NCBI RefSeq assembly: GCF_004011695.2
Contig: NC_082414.1
Span: 1,054,001 to 1,118,000 of the forward strand
Length of the DNA: 64,000 nt
Reading direction: 5' to 3'
Source of the DNA: Ascochyta rabiei
Lineage: Eukaryota; Ascomycota; Dothideomycetes; Pleosporales; Didymellaceae
The notes below the pieces were generated by a model. That model did not search any database, was not told the DNA's origin, and saw only the letters and a program-made list of their open reading frames with translations. Shown one piece after another: positions 34,937 to 45,631 of this stretch; the stretch's first letter is position 1, and each line of letters begins with the position of its first letter. The position numbers and the translations under genes were made by a program.

Positions 34937-36046
34937 ATGCTACCACCTGTGGATCCAGCAACATTGCGGCGGAATCCTAACTTCGAGCTGCTGTACAAGG
35001 ATCTGCGCACTCGAAAATTGAACCCGGATGGATCAACACGGGACACAAAGAAGCAGCGGATGCACGATGAGATACGGCGGGTATGATACTCTTCTTTCTC
35101 CTTCACTACGCTTTCCCCCATCACCCTTAGTCAAAGAGCGTTTCCATTCTTTTCGCAGATAGCCTGGTTGTTTACTTTTCCCTATTGTCGATTTTCAAGT
35201 CTCCTTACACTCCTCAATCATCTCAACCAGTAAGGGCCATCGTCAGACACTAACATATCTCAGAGCCTAACAACCGCGCGGTCTACTCTCCTCAGCACGC
35301 AAATCCTCATCACCACGCTAGCCACCCTCCCCTCCCGCGCGCCAACCCTACCGGATGAGCTACATGCCTGTATAGATCTGATCTCTGCTCTGCTCTCTGG
35401 CCAAATCCCAGATCCTTCAGACCGCGAAATTCTCTCCGGAGATGTGACCATCTTCCTTGACAACGTCGACATCATTGCTTCAGCCATCTCGACACAGCTA
35501 GAAACAATCACCCAGCATCTTTGCACCATTGCCTCCCCTCTATCACCGCCCGCACCAGCTTCTCTATCGACGAATGCAGAAGAGCTGGTCAAGACCGCAA
35601 CGCTCGACCTGCCGCAAGAGCTTGCCGCCACAAGAACAGAGCTCACCAACAGCCTAACAAGTCTCCTGGCGCTGCACAAATCCGTCCTCGAGACCTCGAT
35701 CCGCATCCTCGAGCAAATCCAACACGGCTCTCTGGCGCGGCACACAAAGGCGCGAGCCGAGCTCCTGCATTCCCGCGCTACGCTGCTCGGACTGCAGGCC
35801 AGGTGCTACACGTTTGGGCACCCGCCGCCGGCTGAATTCGTAGCGGCGTTGAAGGAGTTCAGAAAGAGCCAGGGTACGGGAGAGAGGGCGTTGAGGGATA
35901 GAGAGGCGCTGGCGAGGCAGAGTCTGAAGTTGTATGACCAGGCGGGGGAGAGGGGGATTCGGGAGTTGGCGAAGAGGAAGATGTATTTGGATAGCGAGAC
36001 GGGGCGGATTGAGAAGGAGATTGTGTCACTGGAGCGTGGTGGTTGA
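34937..36046 (+). CDS. uncharacterised helical protein
   Basis: Proposed exons 34937-35080 and 35264-36046 with a 183-nt intron (GTATGA donor, ACTAAC branch, CAG acceptor), 308 residues. Exon 1 reads MLPPVDPATLRRNPNFELLYKDLRTRKLNPDGSTRD, a style common in conserved fungal proteins of unknown function. Exon 2 is almost entirely helical with heptad-like leucines, and ends with a charged coiled-coil stretch (LAKRKMYLDSETGRIEKEIVSLERG). No known domain recognised. The intron is longer than most here, and an internal 72-nt exon (35159-35230) is conceivable, but would leave a 33-nt intron, too short to be likely. Convergent with the next gene, stops 79 bp apart. Confidence 0.7.
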
Positions 36047-36124
36047 GAGGTCTGGGTGTTGCATTGAAGCGGACTCTGTCTATATACTGCAGAGATGGGA
36101 CGGGTGGGTGGAAAAAGAAGAAAA

Positions 36125-37318
36125 TCAGAGCATTTTCTCAGCAACGACCTCGTACCTCTCATCCACAACCTCATCCCCGCCTTCGCGGAAGATTTTCTGA
36201 GCACCCATCTTGCAGATCTGCACTCTATCGATCCGCACATCCTCTGCCCAGACAAAGTCTTTGTACATGTCTATCAATTCACTGGCATCGAACCGCATCC
36301 AGCTCTTCGCATCCGGGCCGTGTCCCTTGTCCCTCTCTTCCTTCTCCTTCTCCTTCTCCTTCTCCTGCTCACCGTCCGTGCCATCATTCAGCACATCGCC
36401 ACCACCACCACCACCACCATCTCGCACCGCCTCACTCGTGGACGCTGCAGCCTTCGACGTCTGCTTGCCCCTCCCCCTCCCCTTGGGCTTCGCATAAATG
36501 GTATTCAGCACGGTGGCATGCAGTCTCAAGGACCTCTCATCCTGGACGACCCACCCCTGCTCCTCGAAGCTACGCCTCAGGCTCTCCGCAAACGGTAGCA
36601 GCCGGGCCGTTGCGTCGCGCGGCTCGGCATACAAGATGCTCGTCTGGCCCGGCTTCTGCATGGGCACGAGCGCGCGCAACTCGACGGCCAGCGATGCCGG
36701 ATCGGCGCTCAAGGCTGGACTTGCGGGCGAGAGGCTGGGGTCTTGGACGGCGCCGAAGCCTTCGCTGACGGTGCGGGTGTCGGCTACGGATTCGGCGAGC
36801 TTCTGCGTCGTGATGCCCCGCAGCAGTTGTCCGATGTCTAGCTCGGATAGGTGCGTGCTGGCGTCGGAGAGCTGGGCGGGGGATAGAGACATCACGCCTA
36901 GAGTGAGGTGCAGTGTGCCGGTGGGTCGAACTGCTTTTGGTGGTACGGGGGTGTAGGTTTCGACATCCTTCTTCAGCTTCTCAAGTGATGTCGAGATTTG
37001 TGCGCGGTTCGGGTCGGAGACAAGTGGCAAACAGAGAAAGTGCGTCAAGGGCGGTTTCTTAGGTTTGGTCCTTAGGTTTGCATGGTTGCGTTGTTGAGAT
37101 TGTGGTGCCGAAACCGCTGGCGGCGAGATGTTGCGGGTCAGTGCTGATGTGGTCTGAAGTGTAGTGCGGATATCGTTATTATCGCGGGGTCTGGCACTTT
37201 CGAGGAAGTCGTTGTATTCACCCTTTCCCTTTTTCTTGCCCATACTGTTGCGAATGAATGAAGGCCTAGTGAAATGGGATTGGCGCGTTGTTTGTCGAAG
37301 GAATGGTGTGGATAGCAT
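36125..37318 (-). CDS. 2H phosphoesterase domain protein (ASCC1/AKAP7-like)
   Basis: Single exon, 397 residues from the ATG at 37318 (MLSTPFLRQTTRQSHF). A second candidate start at 37243 gives MGKKKGKGEYNDFLESARP, which may be the true start; the longer form would add a mitochondrial-presequence-like segment. The AKAP7 2'5'-RNA-ligase-like domain begins near THFLCLPLV. It holds two H-x-T motifs, HLTLGVM and HATVLNTIY, the paired catalytic histidines of the 2H superfamily. Simple coding repeats (Lys-Glu and Gly runs) lie between the second motif and the C-terminus. Relatives cleave cyclic phosphates in RNA or act in the ASC-1 complex; the role in fungi is not established. Confidence 0.8.
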   Translation of the reverse strand: MLSTPFLRQTTRQSHFTRPSFIRNSMGKKKGKGEYNDFLESARPRDNNDIRTTLQTTSALTRNISPPAVSAPQSQQRNHANLRTKPKKPPLTHFLCLPLVSDPNRAQISTSLEKLKKDVETYTPVPPKAVRPTGTLHLTLGVMSLSPAQLSDASTHLSELDIGQLLRGITTQKLAESVADTRTVSEGFGAVQDPSLSPASPALSADPASLAVELRALVPMQKPGQTSILYAEPRDATARLLPFAESLRRSFEEQGWVVQDERSLRLHATVLNTIYAKPKGRGRGKQTSKAAASTSEAVRDGGGGGGGDVLNDGTDGEQEKEKEKEKEERDKGHGPDAKSWMRFDASELIDMYKDFVWAEDVRIDRVQICKMGAQKIFREGGDEVVDERYEVVAEKML

Positions 37319-37902
37319 GGAGACACGAAGGCAGGAACGGTTGCCGTGGTGAGCTAGAACACTACAAGGGAACGCCGACGACAAAGGCGCGGAAGCGCGG
37401 CACACAATCTTCTGGCGCCTGATGCGCGTAACATCACGATGCTAGAGCTTGGTGTTGAAGACCTGGTAGCCAATCACATACGCTCATTTGCATGACGTAG
37501 GACGGCGTCACCCCACCAGAGCACGTTGTGAGTTGGGCCTCGGGCCTTCTGTCGGCACATTGTATCTCACGCTGCGTTGTCGGGGCGCATGCCGCCATTG
37601 GACTGGAAGTGGGGTTCAAGATAGTAGATGGTTTGATGCTTTTCAAAACGCTGAGAATCTATGGTATCAAGGTACCGTTCGCAAAAAAAGAAATGCAGAG
37701 GCTGGCCGTAGACAGGACGAGCAGACCCTAATGATGACGCTTGCGAAAAGCGATGGCTCCGAGCGGTCTCGATGCAGGTACTCCGGGTCGTGGCAGGCGA
37801 GAGCGAGCAGCGACGGGCTGCCAGGGCTGCCAGTGCTGCCTTGCTGTACGTGTCCAGCGGTGCGACTGGCGTGGCTCGCCCAAAGGAGGGACGCGGCGGC
37901 GC
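37319..37902. other. gap between YPD1 stop and ASCC1-like gene start
   Basis: 584 bp containing the 3' end of YPD1 and the promoter of the downstream same-strand gene. No motif or reading frame worth naming. Confidence 0.55.
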
Positions 37903-38589
37903 TCACTCCTCGTCGTTGTAGAACTCCTTGAGCACCTTCTCGACCTCGTGGAACTCGTCCTTGGTCTGCTTGATGATTGTCTCCAACTTCTTGAGAGCCT
38001 CTTCCTCCTTGATGTCCTTTAGCCCTGCCTCGTCCTTCAGCTGGCCGTAGTGCTGAATCTTCTCGCACGAGTCCTTGACCTTGGTGAGACCGAGTGTCGC
38101 AGATGAGCCCTTGAGGAAGTGGCCGAGCTCGCTCAGCGTCTTGAGGTCCTTCTTCTCGCTGGGAGAGGGTCAGCAGTGCACTGATGAAGGAAGCTGGGAG
38201 GCTGGGGCACGCACAGGTTGGTGTCCATCTTTGTAAAGGTGCCCTCGGCTTGGGTAAAGAAGTCGTAGACGATGCTCTTGCTGAACTCGCGCTCCTCCTC
38301 GTCCTCGTCCATCTCGAGGATCTGCTCAAAGGTCGAGGGGTCGATGGTGTCTTCTGCGCCGGGAATCGACATGATGCCCTCGCCGCCGTTGACGCTCTGT
38401 ACAAATTAGAGTGGGGTTCGTTGGGAGTGTGCGCAAGGCGGGGCGGACGGGGGGTGAATGGATGCAAAGGCAGCCGAAGGGGCTCTGTGAAAGCGCGTGC
38501 GTGGCGTGGAGGGTCACGGAATGGAAGGAGCAACGTGAATGGAGGGGCACACGAACCCTGTCTTCATCCTTTACTGAACTAGGCGCCAT
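37903..38589 (-). CDS. YPD1: histidine-containing phosphotransfer protein Ypd1
   Basis: Three exons on the minus strand: 38589-38557, 38396-38215 and 38158-37903, introns 160 and 56 nt, 156 residues. Ypd1 relays phosphate from hybrid histidine kinases to the Ssk1 and Skn7 response regulators and so controls the HOG stress pathway. DPSTFEQILEMDEDEEEREFSKSIV and the helix YDFFTQAEGTFTKMD precede the HPt core GHFLKGSSATLG, with the phospho-accepting His at about 85 and the Lys/Gly/Ser that follow it conserved. It ends KVLKEFYNDEE. The 11-codon first exon (MAPSSVKDEDR) is in frame but small; the internal ATG (MSIPGAEDT) could also start a functional protein. Confidence 0.93.
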
Positions 38590-40864
38590 GTTGCGTAGAA
38601 CTCGCGACAGTCCGCGAACAACCCAAATCAGGCGGTAGAGGTGAGACTCAGCAACGCCGCTTCTTCAATGTCGCAGACGCTGCGATGCGAGAGTCTAGAA
38701 GTGAGACCGAGCGCAACGGATAATTTTTCGCGTCGCGGGAACGTGGTCGTATGGATCCTAGATCCTGTCTGCTGTCTGCGGACCGGCGTGTGCGTGCGCA
38801 ACCGATTCACTGGAAATCCTCGATTCTAGCCTAGTGTATGACGAAGTCGTGAGGGTCGGCCCGCCAAATTTTGAGCGCCGTTGTCAGTGTGTGGGAGAAG
38901 CCTGGGGGAGTGGTGCGGCGTCGAGCACAGAGAGTGCTGCGTTGCGAGAGAGAGAGAGATGTCAGAGGGCAGAATGCCTGCGTGTTTTCGGCAGTTTGTT
39001 TGCCTAGAGGCACTGTATTAACCCCCTCTGGTTCGCTTTGAGCTTGCAGATTCCTCGGAGTCAGTTGCCGAAAAGTGCGGCGGCGGCTATTCTGTTCGCG
39101 GTAGGAAAAGGAAAGGCGACCTAGCGGTCGGCGACGTGGGGAATCGAGATAATTGAGAGGAGCAATTCTGACAGCGGGGAGTTACGGGAGCAGCGCTCAT
39201 ATGTCAAAACACTACCGTGGTCTAGAGATTGCAGAAAGCTACTGTTGCATCACCGCCAAAGAGGGGCACACAGTGATGGGTATGGGAATAGGCTTGCAAT
39301 GTGTGGATACCTCGACGTCAATTGGCGGCCCTGAGCCAGCGCTCGCCGTTGATCATCGGTGCAGACACCTTCGCTGGCCCTTCCACAGCCCTTCTGGCGG
39401 CGGCGGCGGCGACCACGAAATTAACTCGACCGACATCCCTCAACGCATGTAGAGCTCCCTTCCAGCCTGGTATCCATAGGTGTTGCGCGCCTTAGTTAGC
39501 CGTCCACAGATGTGCGGCTGACTACCAGCTACTTCGTGCTGCTTTGTCCCGGAGAGGACGCCAAGAAGTCTAGAAGTGTTCGAATATGCTGTCTTCTGCT
39601 GATAAAAGGCGTCAGGGAGGGTTGTCAGGCGGGTGCATTTAAAGGATGAAGCGTGCGGGTTGGCTGCGATCCTCCAAAACGACGTCACTGCTCTCCTTCG
39701 TCATTCTGCATGAGGCTGTGACCCTGCGTCTTCCCGATACCGCCTAGCATCACCCACGTCCACGGTTTGTGAGCAGCTGTTAATTGCTACGGTAGCAAAA
39801 CCATGTCGACAGCAAGACGAAGGACTTCAGGCGAGGTATCCTCGACACTGAGCCATCTGGCACGTAATGGCTCGATTCGATGCAGGGCCACTCAGACATC
39901 AAGATGTGGACTTGCAAGATAGTCTAAGTGCAGGCATTGTTCTCCACAATCCCCTCTCTTGGCTCGTAAAACCTGAAAAACGAAGTTTTGGCGCGGGTGG
40001 CTACTGTACATCCGGCCCTTTCCGAGCCAGCACATTGCATTGGGGAGTCGACCAGCTCGCGGATGCGAGCCACTGATTTGTGGCTTACTTCTGGCTCGTC
40101 TGTCGAGCTGCAGTCCCCAGCATGTGCAGGACGTGAACGTAAAGTCAAGGATCGTGAGATAACGTTCGGGTTCAGGGGCCGCCTGCTCGCTACAGCCTGC
40201 CATTCCCGTTCACAGAGCAGAGCATAAGGGCGGTGTACTTTGCGCGCTGCACAATGGGCTCATGACGCGCCAAGAATCAGGGCCGTTGGACCCTGAGATG
40301 ACTTTGTGGACGTTGTGTAGCGAACAGACTACAATCGAATGCTGACCGGCGTGAGCTCGTATCATGTCAACATACATAATTGTCCTGGTAGATTTCTCAC
40401 AAGGGCAGTCTGCAAACAGGAAGTCAAATACAAGTTTGTGCAGTACCACGATGGGACTCACCCAAGATTCACAGTGAGGCAGAGGCTATACCACTGTGGG
40501 GCAAGATCTACCCTGCCCGGGGGGGAGGGGCATCGTGTCGTTGCATGTGCAGTGTGATGTATGGAGCGCGATGCACGGAGCAGGGAAGTCAATTCTGCCG
40601 ATCCGGGTCAAGGAAATTTTGAAAGCCGAAGATCGAAGCATGTGGGGTAAATCAGTCTACGCAGATCAGTGAAGCTTCGAGAAACAAGAAGATGGTTGGC
40701 AACTGGTGAGATGGTTGTGAATCATGAAGTAGAACGTAAATTTTGGTCGTACACTACACAATGTAGTCTAGTGCCTTTTGGTGTATAGTACAGTGTACCA
40801 TTCACGCCGTGCTATGCCGAATATCCGAGAACCATAAAGCAAGAAAGCGCGTCAGACAAGGTGT
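38590..40864. other. intergenic: YPD1 promoter and aminotransferase 3' flank
   Basis: 2.3 kb with no supportable gene. Open frames up to about 100 codons show no domain features. A GGC run (39402-39412) and an AGAGAG tract (38946-38958) are the only simple repeats. The last 300 bp is AT-richer, consistent with a 3' end at 40.8 kb. Confidence 0.55.
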
Positions 40865-42415
40865 TCAACCCTTGACCTTGTAGATGGCCTCGGCAAGGCG
40901 CCCAACGTTCTCGCTGGTGATACCGGCAACCGAGATACGACCATCCTTGGTAGCGTAGACAGAGTGCTGATTTTGTCAGTAAGAACTCAGTGGAATGAAC
41001 CATGAACTACTCACCTCCTTAGCTAGCTGGTCCATCTGCTCAGCAGTCAGACCGGTGTATGCGAACATGCCAATCTGCGAGGTGATGTGGCTCCAGTCGT
41101 GCTTGCTACCGAGCTTTTCAAGGTTCTCCTTGAGGAGAGCACGCATGGTGATGATGCGGTCAGCCATGCCCTTGACCTCACCGAGCCACTGCTGGTTGAG
41201 GGAAGAGTTGTTCAGGATCTCTGAAGCAATACGGGCGCCGTGAACAGGGGGGTTGGAGTACAAGGGGCGGACGAGGATCTTGATCTGAGAGTCGACACGC
41301 TTCTTCTCCTCGGCAGACTCGCAGACGATGGAGAAGGCACCGACACGCTCGCCGTAGAGACCCTATCATAGTCAGTATTACAGCCGGTGCCAGTCGAGTG
41401 ATGGATGTTGGCATACCATGTTCTTTGCGAAAGACTGAGCAAGGCAGGGGCGGAGACCCTCCTTGATGAAGTGACGGAGCGCAAAAGCATCCTTGTTGGT
41501 GTCACCAGAAGCAAAGCCCTGGTAGGCCATGTCGAAGAAGGGGTAGTGGTCGCCCTCCTTGACAGCCTCAGCAATCTTCAACCACTGCTCCTCGGTGGGG
41601 TCAACACCAGTGGGGTTGTGGGCGCAGGCGTGGAGCAGAACGATGCTGTTCTTGGGCATGGCCTTGATGTCGGCAACCATGCCGTCAAAGTCGAGGCCAA
41701 TGGTGTCCTTGTTGTAGTACCTGTACTTCTCGACCTTGAGGCCAGAGTCCTTGAAGACGGCCGCGTGGTTCGCCCACGAGGGAGTGGGAATGTAGATGGA
41801 CTTTGCATGGGGGTAGTGGCGCTCAAGGAAGGCGCCACCGATGCGGAGGGCACCGGTGCCGGAGATGGTCTGGGTGACGGCGACGCGGTCCTCAGCGAGA
41901 GGCGTCGATTCAGAACCGTAGGCGAGCTCGAGAGCAGCCTTGGTGAACTTGGGGACACCCGTGATGCCGGCGTACTCCTTGTCGAGGGTAGAGTCGACAA
42001 TCTTCTTCTCGGCCTCCCTTACGGAGGGCAGGACGTAGGGCTTGCCCTTGTCATCACGGTACGCGCCAACACCTGCACCCGTCAGTCGCAGTTTGCCTGA
42101 TGGCGTCTTGCCACGTTACTGACCAAGGTTGATCTTCTTGGGGTTGGAGTCGGCCTTGAAAGCTTCTGTGATGCCAAGAATGGCCTGGCAGTCGGCGGTG
42201 AGCTTTGTTCATCTGCTGTTGGTTCTGAGCCGGTACTTACATCCTGCGGGCCTGTTAGCATGACCAGAGCTCTTTCTTCAATGGACCCAATTGAATTGAC
42301 TCACGGGAGGCCCCTGCGGCACGCTCGACCAGGCGGAGGCAGCGCGGGCGCCGGCCTTGACGGTGAACTGCTTGGCCGCAGCCTGACGCAGCGCGGTTCG
42401 TGATGTGGCGAGCAT
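40865..42415 (-). CDS. AAT1: aspartate aminotransferase, mitochondrial
   Basis: Six exons on the minus strand: 42415-42305, 42243-42241, 42184-42124, 42072-41417, 41362-41015 and 40966-40865, 426 residues. It interconverts aspartate and oxoglutarate with oxaloacetate and glutamate using PLP, and serves the malate-aspartate shuttle. The N-terminus ([22 protein letters not shown]) is a mitochondrial presequence. Family motifs are [47 protein letters not shown] and [14 protein letters not shown], with the PLP lysine at about 275, then [14 protein letters not shown]. Exon 2 is a proposed 3-nt micro-exon (GAT) supplying the conserved Asp of GPPD-ILG. The 5' end faces GEP3 across 559 bp. Confidence 0.93.
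42241..42243 (-). other. AAT1: proposed 3-nt micro-exon of AAT1
   Basis: Bounded by TGCTAAC...CCCGCAG upstream and GTAAGT downstream, it leaves introns of 61 and 56 nt, normal for this genome. Skipping it would give one 120-nt intron and lose a conserved Asp. Confidence 0.7.
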
Positions 42416-42974
42416 GGCGAATGTGACTGAGTGTGGATGTGGGTGGTGGATGGGGCAAACAAGGCAATTGTGAGGAAGGAGCAAGGGGGACGGAGCGCGA
42501 TGGAGCAGCTGTGCACTAGCCGTTGCGGTGGCCTGAGAGTCTGAGAGACAGAGAGAGTCCGGGGTAGGGCGGTGCGAGCTACATCGGAGAGTAGGCCGTT
42601 GTAGCGGACAGCGATTTGCGGCGAGTGGCCCGAGCTTGCCTGAGCTCCCGCATCCCTGCCGTAAGTCCGACGCCAGCGATAATTTTCTGGACGCGAGAGC
42701 CATGGGGGTGCTGCGCGGGTAAGCTGTGGACATTGGCATTGACGTATCGACCATCGACCATCGACCATTGACCATCGACCATCGACCATTGACCCAACCC
42801 CAGCCTTGGACAGCTGTCGACCCACACGGACGACCCGTACGCCGCCATCTCCAGGGTCTGCCTGACTCAGCAACAAACTGCAAGCTGCAAACTGCAAGCT
42901 GCAACAGTCCACAACCGCAGACGGCGTGAAGCGCTGCGACTGCGACTGCGACTGTACCCAGCGCTCCTCTCAGT
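42416..42974. promoter_or_regulatory. bidirectional promoter AAT1/GEP3
   Basis: 559 bp between two divergent start codons of nuclear genes for mitochondrial proteins. It contains a 7-bp tandem repeat (42748-42794) and a short GCGACT repeat (42938-42955) just before the GEP3 ATG. No TATA box seen on either side. Confidence 0.65.
42748..42794. repeat. 7-bp tandem repeat CGACCAT/TGACCAT in shared promoter
   Basis: Nearly seven units, arranged as two sets of (CGACCAT)-(CGACCAT)-type units interrupted by TGACCAT. Located about 180 bp upstream of GEP3 and 330 bp upstream of AAT1. Confidence 0.85.
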
Positions 42975-45290
42975 ATGCGCCCTGCTCTGCGACAGACCAG
43001 GACGCTGCTGAACCACGACGCCCTGCAGGCCTCCATACCCGCCTTCCTCTGCCCTGCCCTGCTGAGGAGCTCGACACCCACGCCTCGCCGCCGTGCACAG
43101 CCAGCACGAGCACGACCAGCTCAGGCAGCGCGCCCTTTCTCCACCGCCCTCGGACGGGCGCAACAGGAGGCTCCAGCTCCCCAGCTCCCGTGCACCGAGG
43201 CCGCCGAAAGCCAGCCCCCGAACGCGCCCTCGGAAAGCACTCGCCCAGAGAGGAGGTCGCTGCCCAGAGCCTGTCCAGGATGCGGTGCGCCCACGCAGCT
43301 GCTCGACAAAAAAGAGGCAGGGTACTACAACATCGATAGGAGCGCAGTGCGCGGCTATCTCCACTGGGACCCCGCCAAGGTCCAAGAAGCCACGCAAGCA
43401 GACAACGTCTACGCCCAAGCGCTGAGAGATGCCAATCCCGAGCTGCTGGAAGAGTTGGGTGTGCTCGATGCGGCCACCACCACCGAGGCACTCTCGCCAG
43501 ACACGCCCGTGTGCGACCGCTGCCACAACCTGATCCACCACAGCATAGGCACGCCCATCCACCATCCCACCGTCGACTCTATCCAGCAGACCATCGCCGA
43601 GTCGCCGCACCGTCGCAACCACATCTACCATGTCGTCGACGCCGCCGACTTCCCGCTGTCCATCATCCCCAACCTCCAGTCCTCACTCCGCATCCCCAAG
43701 CTGCGAACACAGAACCGTCGAGCGAAGCACAAGGGATGGGTAGCAAACGACCGCATCGCAGAAGTAAGCTTCATCATCACAAGAGCGGATCTTCTGGCGC
43801 CAAAGAAGGAGCAGGTAGACACGCTCATGCCCTACATAACCGAAGTGCTCCGCGATGCACTGGGCCGAGACAACAGCAAGGCGCGTCTGGGGAATGTAAG
43901 GCTCGTCAGCGCAAAGCGAGGATGGTGGACACGGCAAGTCAAAGACGATATTTGGGAGCGCGGCGGCGCAGGCTGGATGGTCGGCAAAGTCAACGTCGGC
44001 AAGTCCAACCTCTTCGAAGCCGTCTTCCCCAAAGGCCGCGGCGCCGATTACCAAGATGTGCGCAAGATTCGCAGTGCCGCAGAGCGTGAAGCTATGCTCA
44101 ACGCTGCGCAATCCCTTGACGACCTGACAAAGGTACAAAAACAACTTGCAGACGAAGACGCCGAGGCCGAACGCCACAACAAGAAACCGAACCAACACGT
44201 CCATCAACCCCCCCGAGCCCTCGAGCGCGACCCCAAAGAAGAGGAGCACGAGGAAGAGGATCCAGATGCGCTACTGCCGCCGCCACAGCCATACACACCC
44301 TACCCTGTCCTCCCCATCGCCTCCTCCCTCCCTGGCACGACCGCCTCCCCAATCCGTATCCCCTTCGGTAACAATCGGGGCGAGCTGGTCGACCTCCCCG
44401 GTCTTGCACGAACAACGCCCGGGCTAGAAACTTTTGTCCAGCCTGCTCACCACCAAGACCTGATCATGACGAATCGCCTCAACGCTGAACGCTTCTCACT
44501 CAAACCAGGCCAGAGTCTGATCCTTGGCGGAGGGCTGATCAGAATTACACCTGTGACTGAGGATCTCATATTCCTAGTCCATCCCTTCGTGCCCATCCAC
44601 GCACACATAACACGCACCGAAAAAGCGCAAGCCTACCAGACGCAGACCTCGGACCGGCAACTGCAAGTCCCTCCCATCCTCGCGCCCTCGGTTGGCGACA
44701 AGATGAACTCCGCAGGCCGATTTCAACTGCGCTGGGACGTCACCAAGAAGCTCGCCGGCCCGCTTACAAGCAGCGTGGCGGCGAAGATGAAACCCGAGAA
44801 CCTCCCCTTCCGCATCTGGAGCACCGACATCCTGATCGAAGGCGTTGGGTGGGTGGAGATCAGTGCGCAGACCAGACGGCCCCAGGGTTGGAAGCCCGTG
44901 GGGATGAAGAAGAAGGACCCCAACCACGCGCGGCACGAGCGCGAGAAGAGCCTGCGCGAGGAGAGAGAGTACAAGGACCGCAAGTTCTCGGCCATTGCCA
45001 AAGCGGAGCGCGACGGCGACGATGTAGACGATGCGCTGAGTCGCGAGTTTGCCAAGGACGCTGCCAGCGCTGCAGACAACGGTGCTTCCGGCGACGAAAT
45101 GGCCGAGTGGGAGGACGTGTACCCTGAGGTCGAGGTCTTCTCGCCGCATGGCAAGTTTGTCGGCGCCCGCAGGCCCATGTGCGCCAGTACTGTCATGGGG
45201 CCCAAGAGTGTGAGTAGCCGTGAGAGAGTGGCTAGGCCGCGCAGGAGCATGGTGAGCGTGAAGCGGCAGCGACGGCCGGCGGAGAGGTGA
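42975..45290 (+). CDS. GEP3: mitochondrial circularly permuted GTPase Gep3/YqeH-like
   Basis: Single exon, 771 residues. The first 60 residues are Arg/Ala/Pro-rich, a mitochondrial presequence. Two CxxC pairs (CPGC at 100-103, CDRC at 180-183) form the zinc finger of YqeH-type proteins. The GTPase motifs occur in permuted order: TRAD (about 269-272) first, then the P-loop GKVNVGKSN (about 337-345) and later VDLPG. Gep3 (Mtg3/Aim40) acts in mitochondrial small-subunit rRNA processing and interacts genetically with prohibitins. The insert between P-loop and VDLPG is long and charged, rich in Glu and His, and longer than I expect for the family. The C-terminal 150 residues are highly charged. 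Confidence 0.88.
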   Translation: MRPALRQTRTLLNHDALQASIPAFLCPALLRSSTPTPRRRAQPARARPAQAARPFSTALGRAQQEAPAPQLPCTEAAESQPPNAPSESTRPERRSLPRACPGCGAPTQLLDKKEAGYYNIDRSAVRGYLHWDPAKVQEATQADNVYAQALRDANPELLEELGVLDAATTTEALSPDTPVCDRCHNLIHHSIGTPIHHPTVDSIQQTIAESPHRRNHIYHVVDAADFPLSIIPNLQSSLRIPKLRTQNRRAKHKGWVANDRIAEVSFIITRADLLAPKKEQVDTLMPYITEVLRDALGRDNSKARLGNVRLVSAKRGWWTRQVKDDIWERGGAGWMVGKVNVGKSNLFEAVFPKGRGADYQDVRKIRSAAEREAMLNAAQSLDDLTKVQKQLADEDAEAERHNKKPNQHVHQPPRALERDPKEEEHEEEDPDALLPPPQPYTPYPVLPIASSLPGTTASPIRIPFGNNRGELVDLPGLARTTPGLETFVQPAHHQDLIMTNRLNAERFSLKPGQSLILGGGLIRITPVTEDLIFLVHPFVPIHAHITRTEKAQAYQTQTSDRQLQVPPILAPSVGDKMNSAGRFQLRWDVTKKLAGPLTSSVAAKMKPENLPFRIWSTDILIEGVGWVEISAQTRRPQGWKPVGMKKKDPNHARHEREKSLREEREYKDRKFSAIAKAERDGDDVDDALSREFAKDAASAADNGASGDEMAEWEDVYPEVEVFSPHGKFVGARRPMCASTVMGPKSVSSRERVARPRRSMVSVKRQRRPAER

Positions 45291-45631
45291 GGCGCTTCCA
45301 CAACGTGTTGTACGATACGATATGCATGTAGTTCAGCATTGCAGGGCGTTTTTCCTTCTTCCTTTTGGGGCAATTGTATATTGTAAGACTAGAAAACGCC
45401 AACTGTACACATATATCTATCACTTCATACACACGCAACTTCCAGTTGCTCGACACTGTGTGCGGGCTGGGTGGTATGCTAACGCCGTACGCCAGAAGGT
45501 CTCAATGCACACACACACACCTCCTCCCACCTTGCTGATCACAGCCTGTCTGTCATGTCGTGTCATATCCAATGCTCACTCTGACCCCACTTGGCCGCTG
45601 GTTGATCATCGTGATGCAAGAACTTGCCCGT
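45291..45631. other. 3'-3' gap between GEP3 and mannosyltransferase gene
   Basis: 341 bp with a short CACACACA run near 45508. No open frame or structure of note. Confidence 0.6.

Noticed and set aside
39153..40557. Possible gene in the YPD1/AAT1 gap
   Set aside because: Only overlapping frames of 60-100 codons, none with a domain, splice-consistent extension or codon bias.
42278..43631. Long minus-strand frames over the AAT1/GEP3 promoter
   Set aside because: Shadows of AAT1 exon 1 and GEP3 coding sequence, extended by the repeat-rich promoter.
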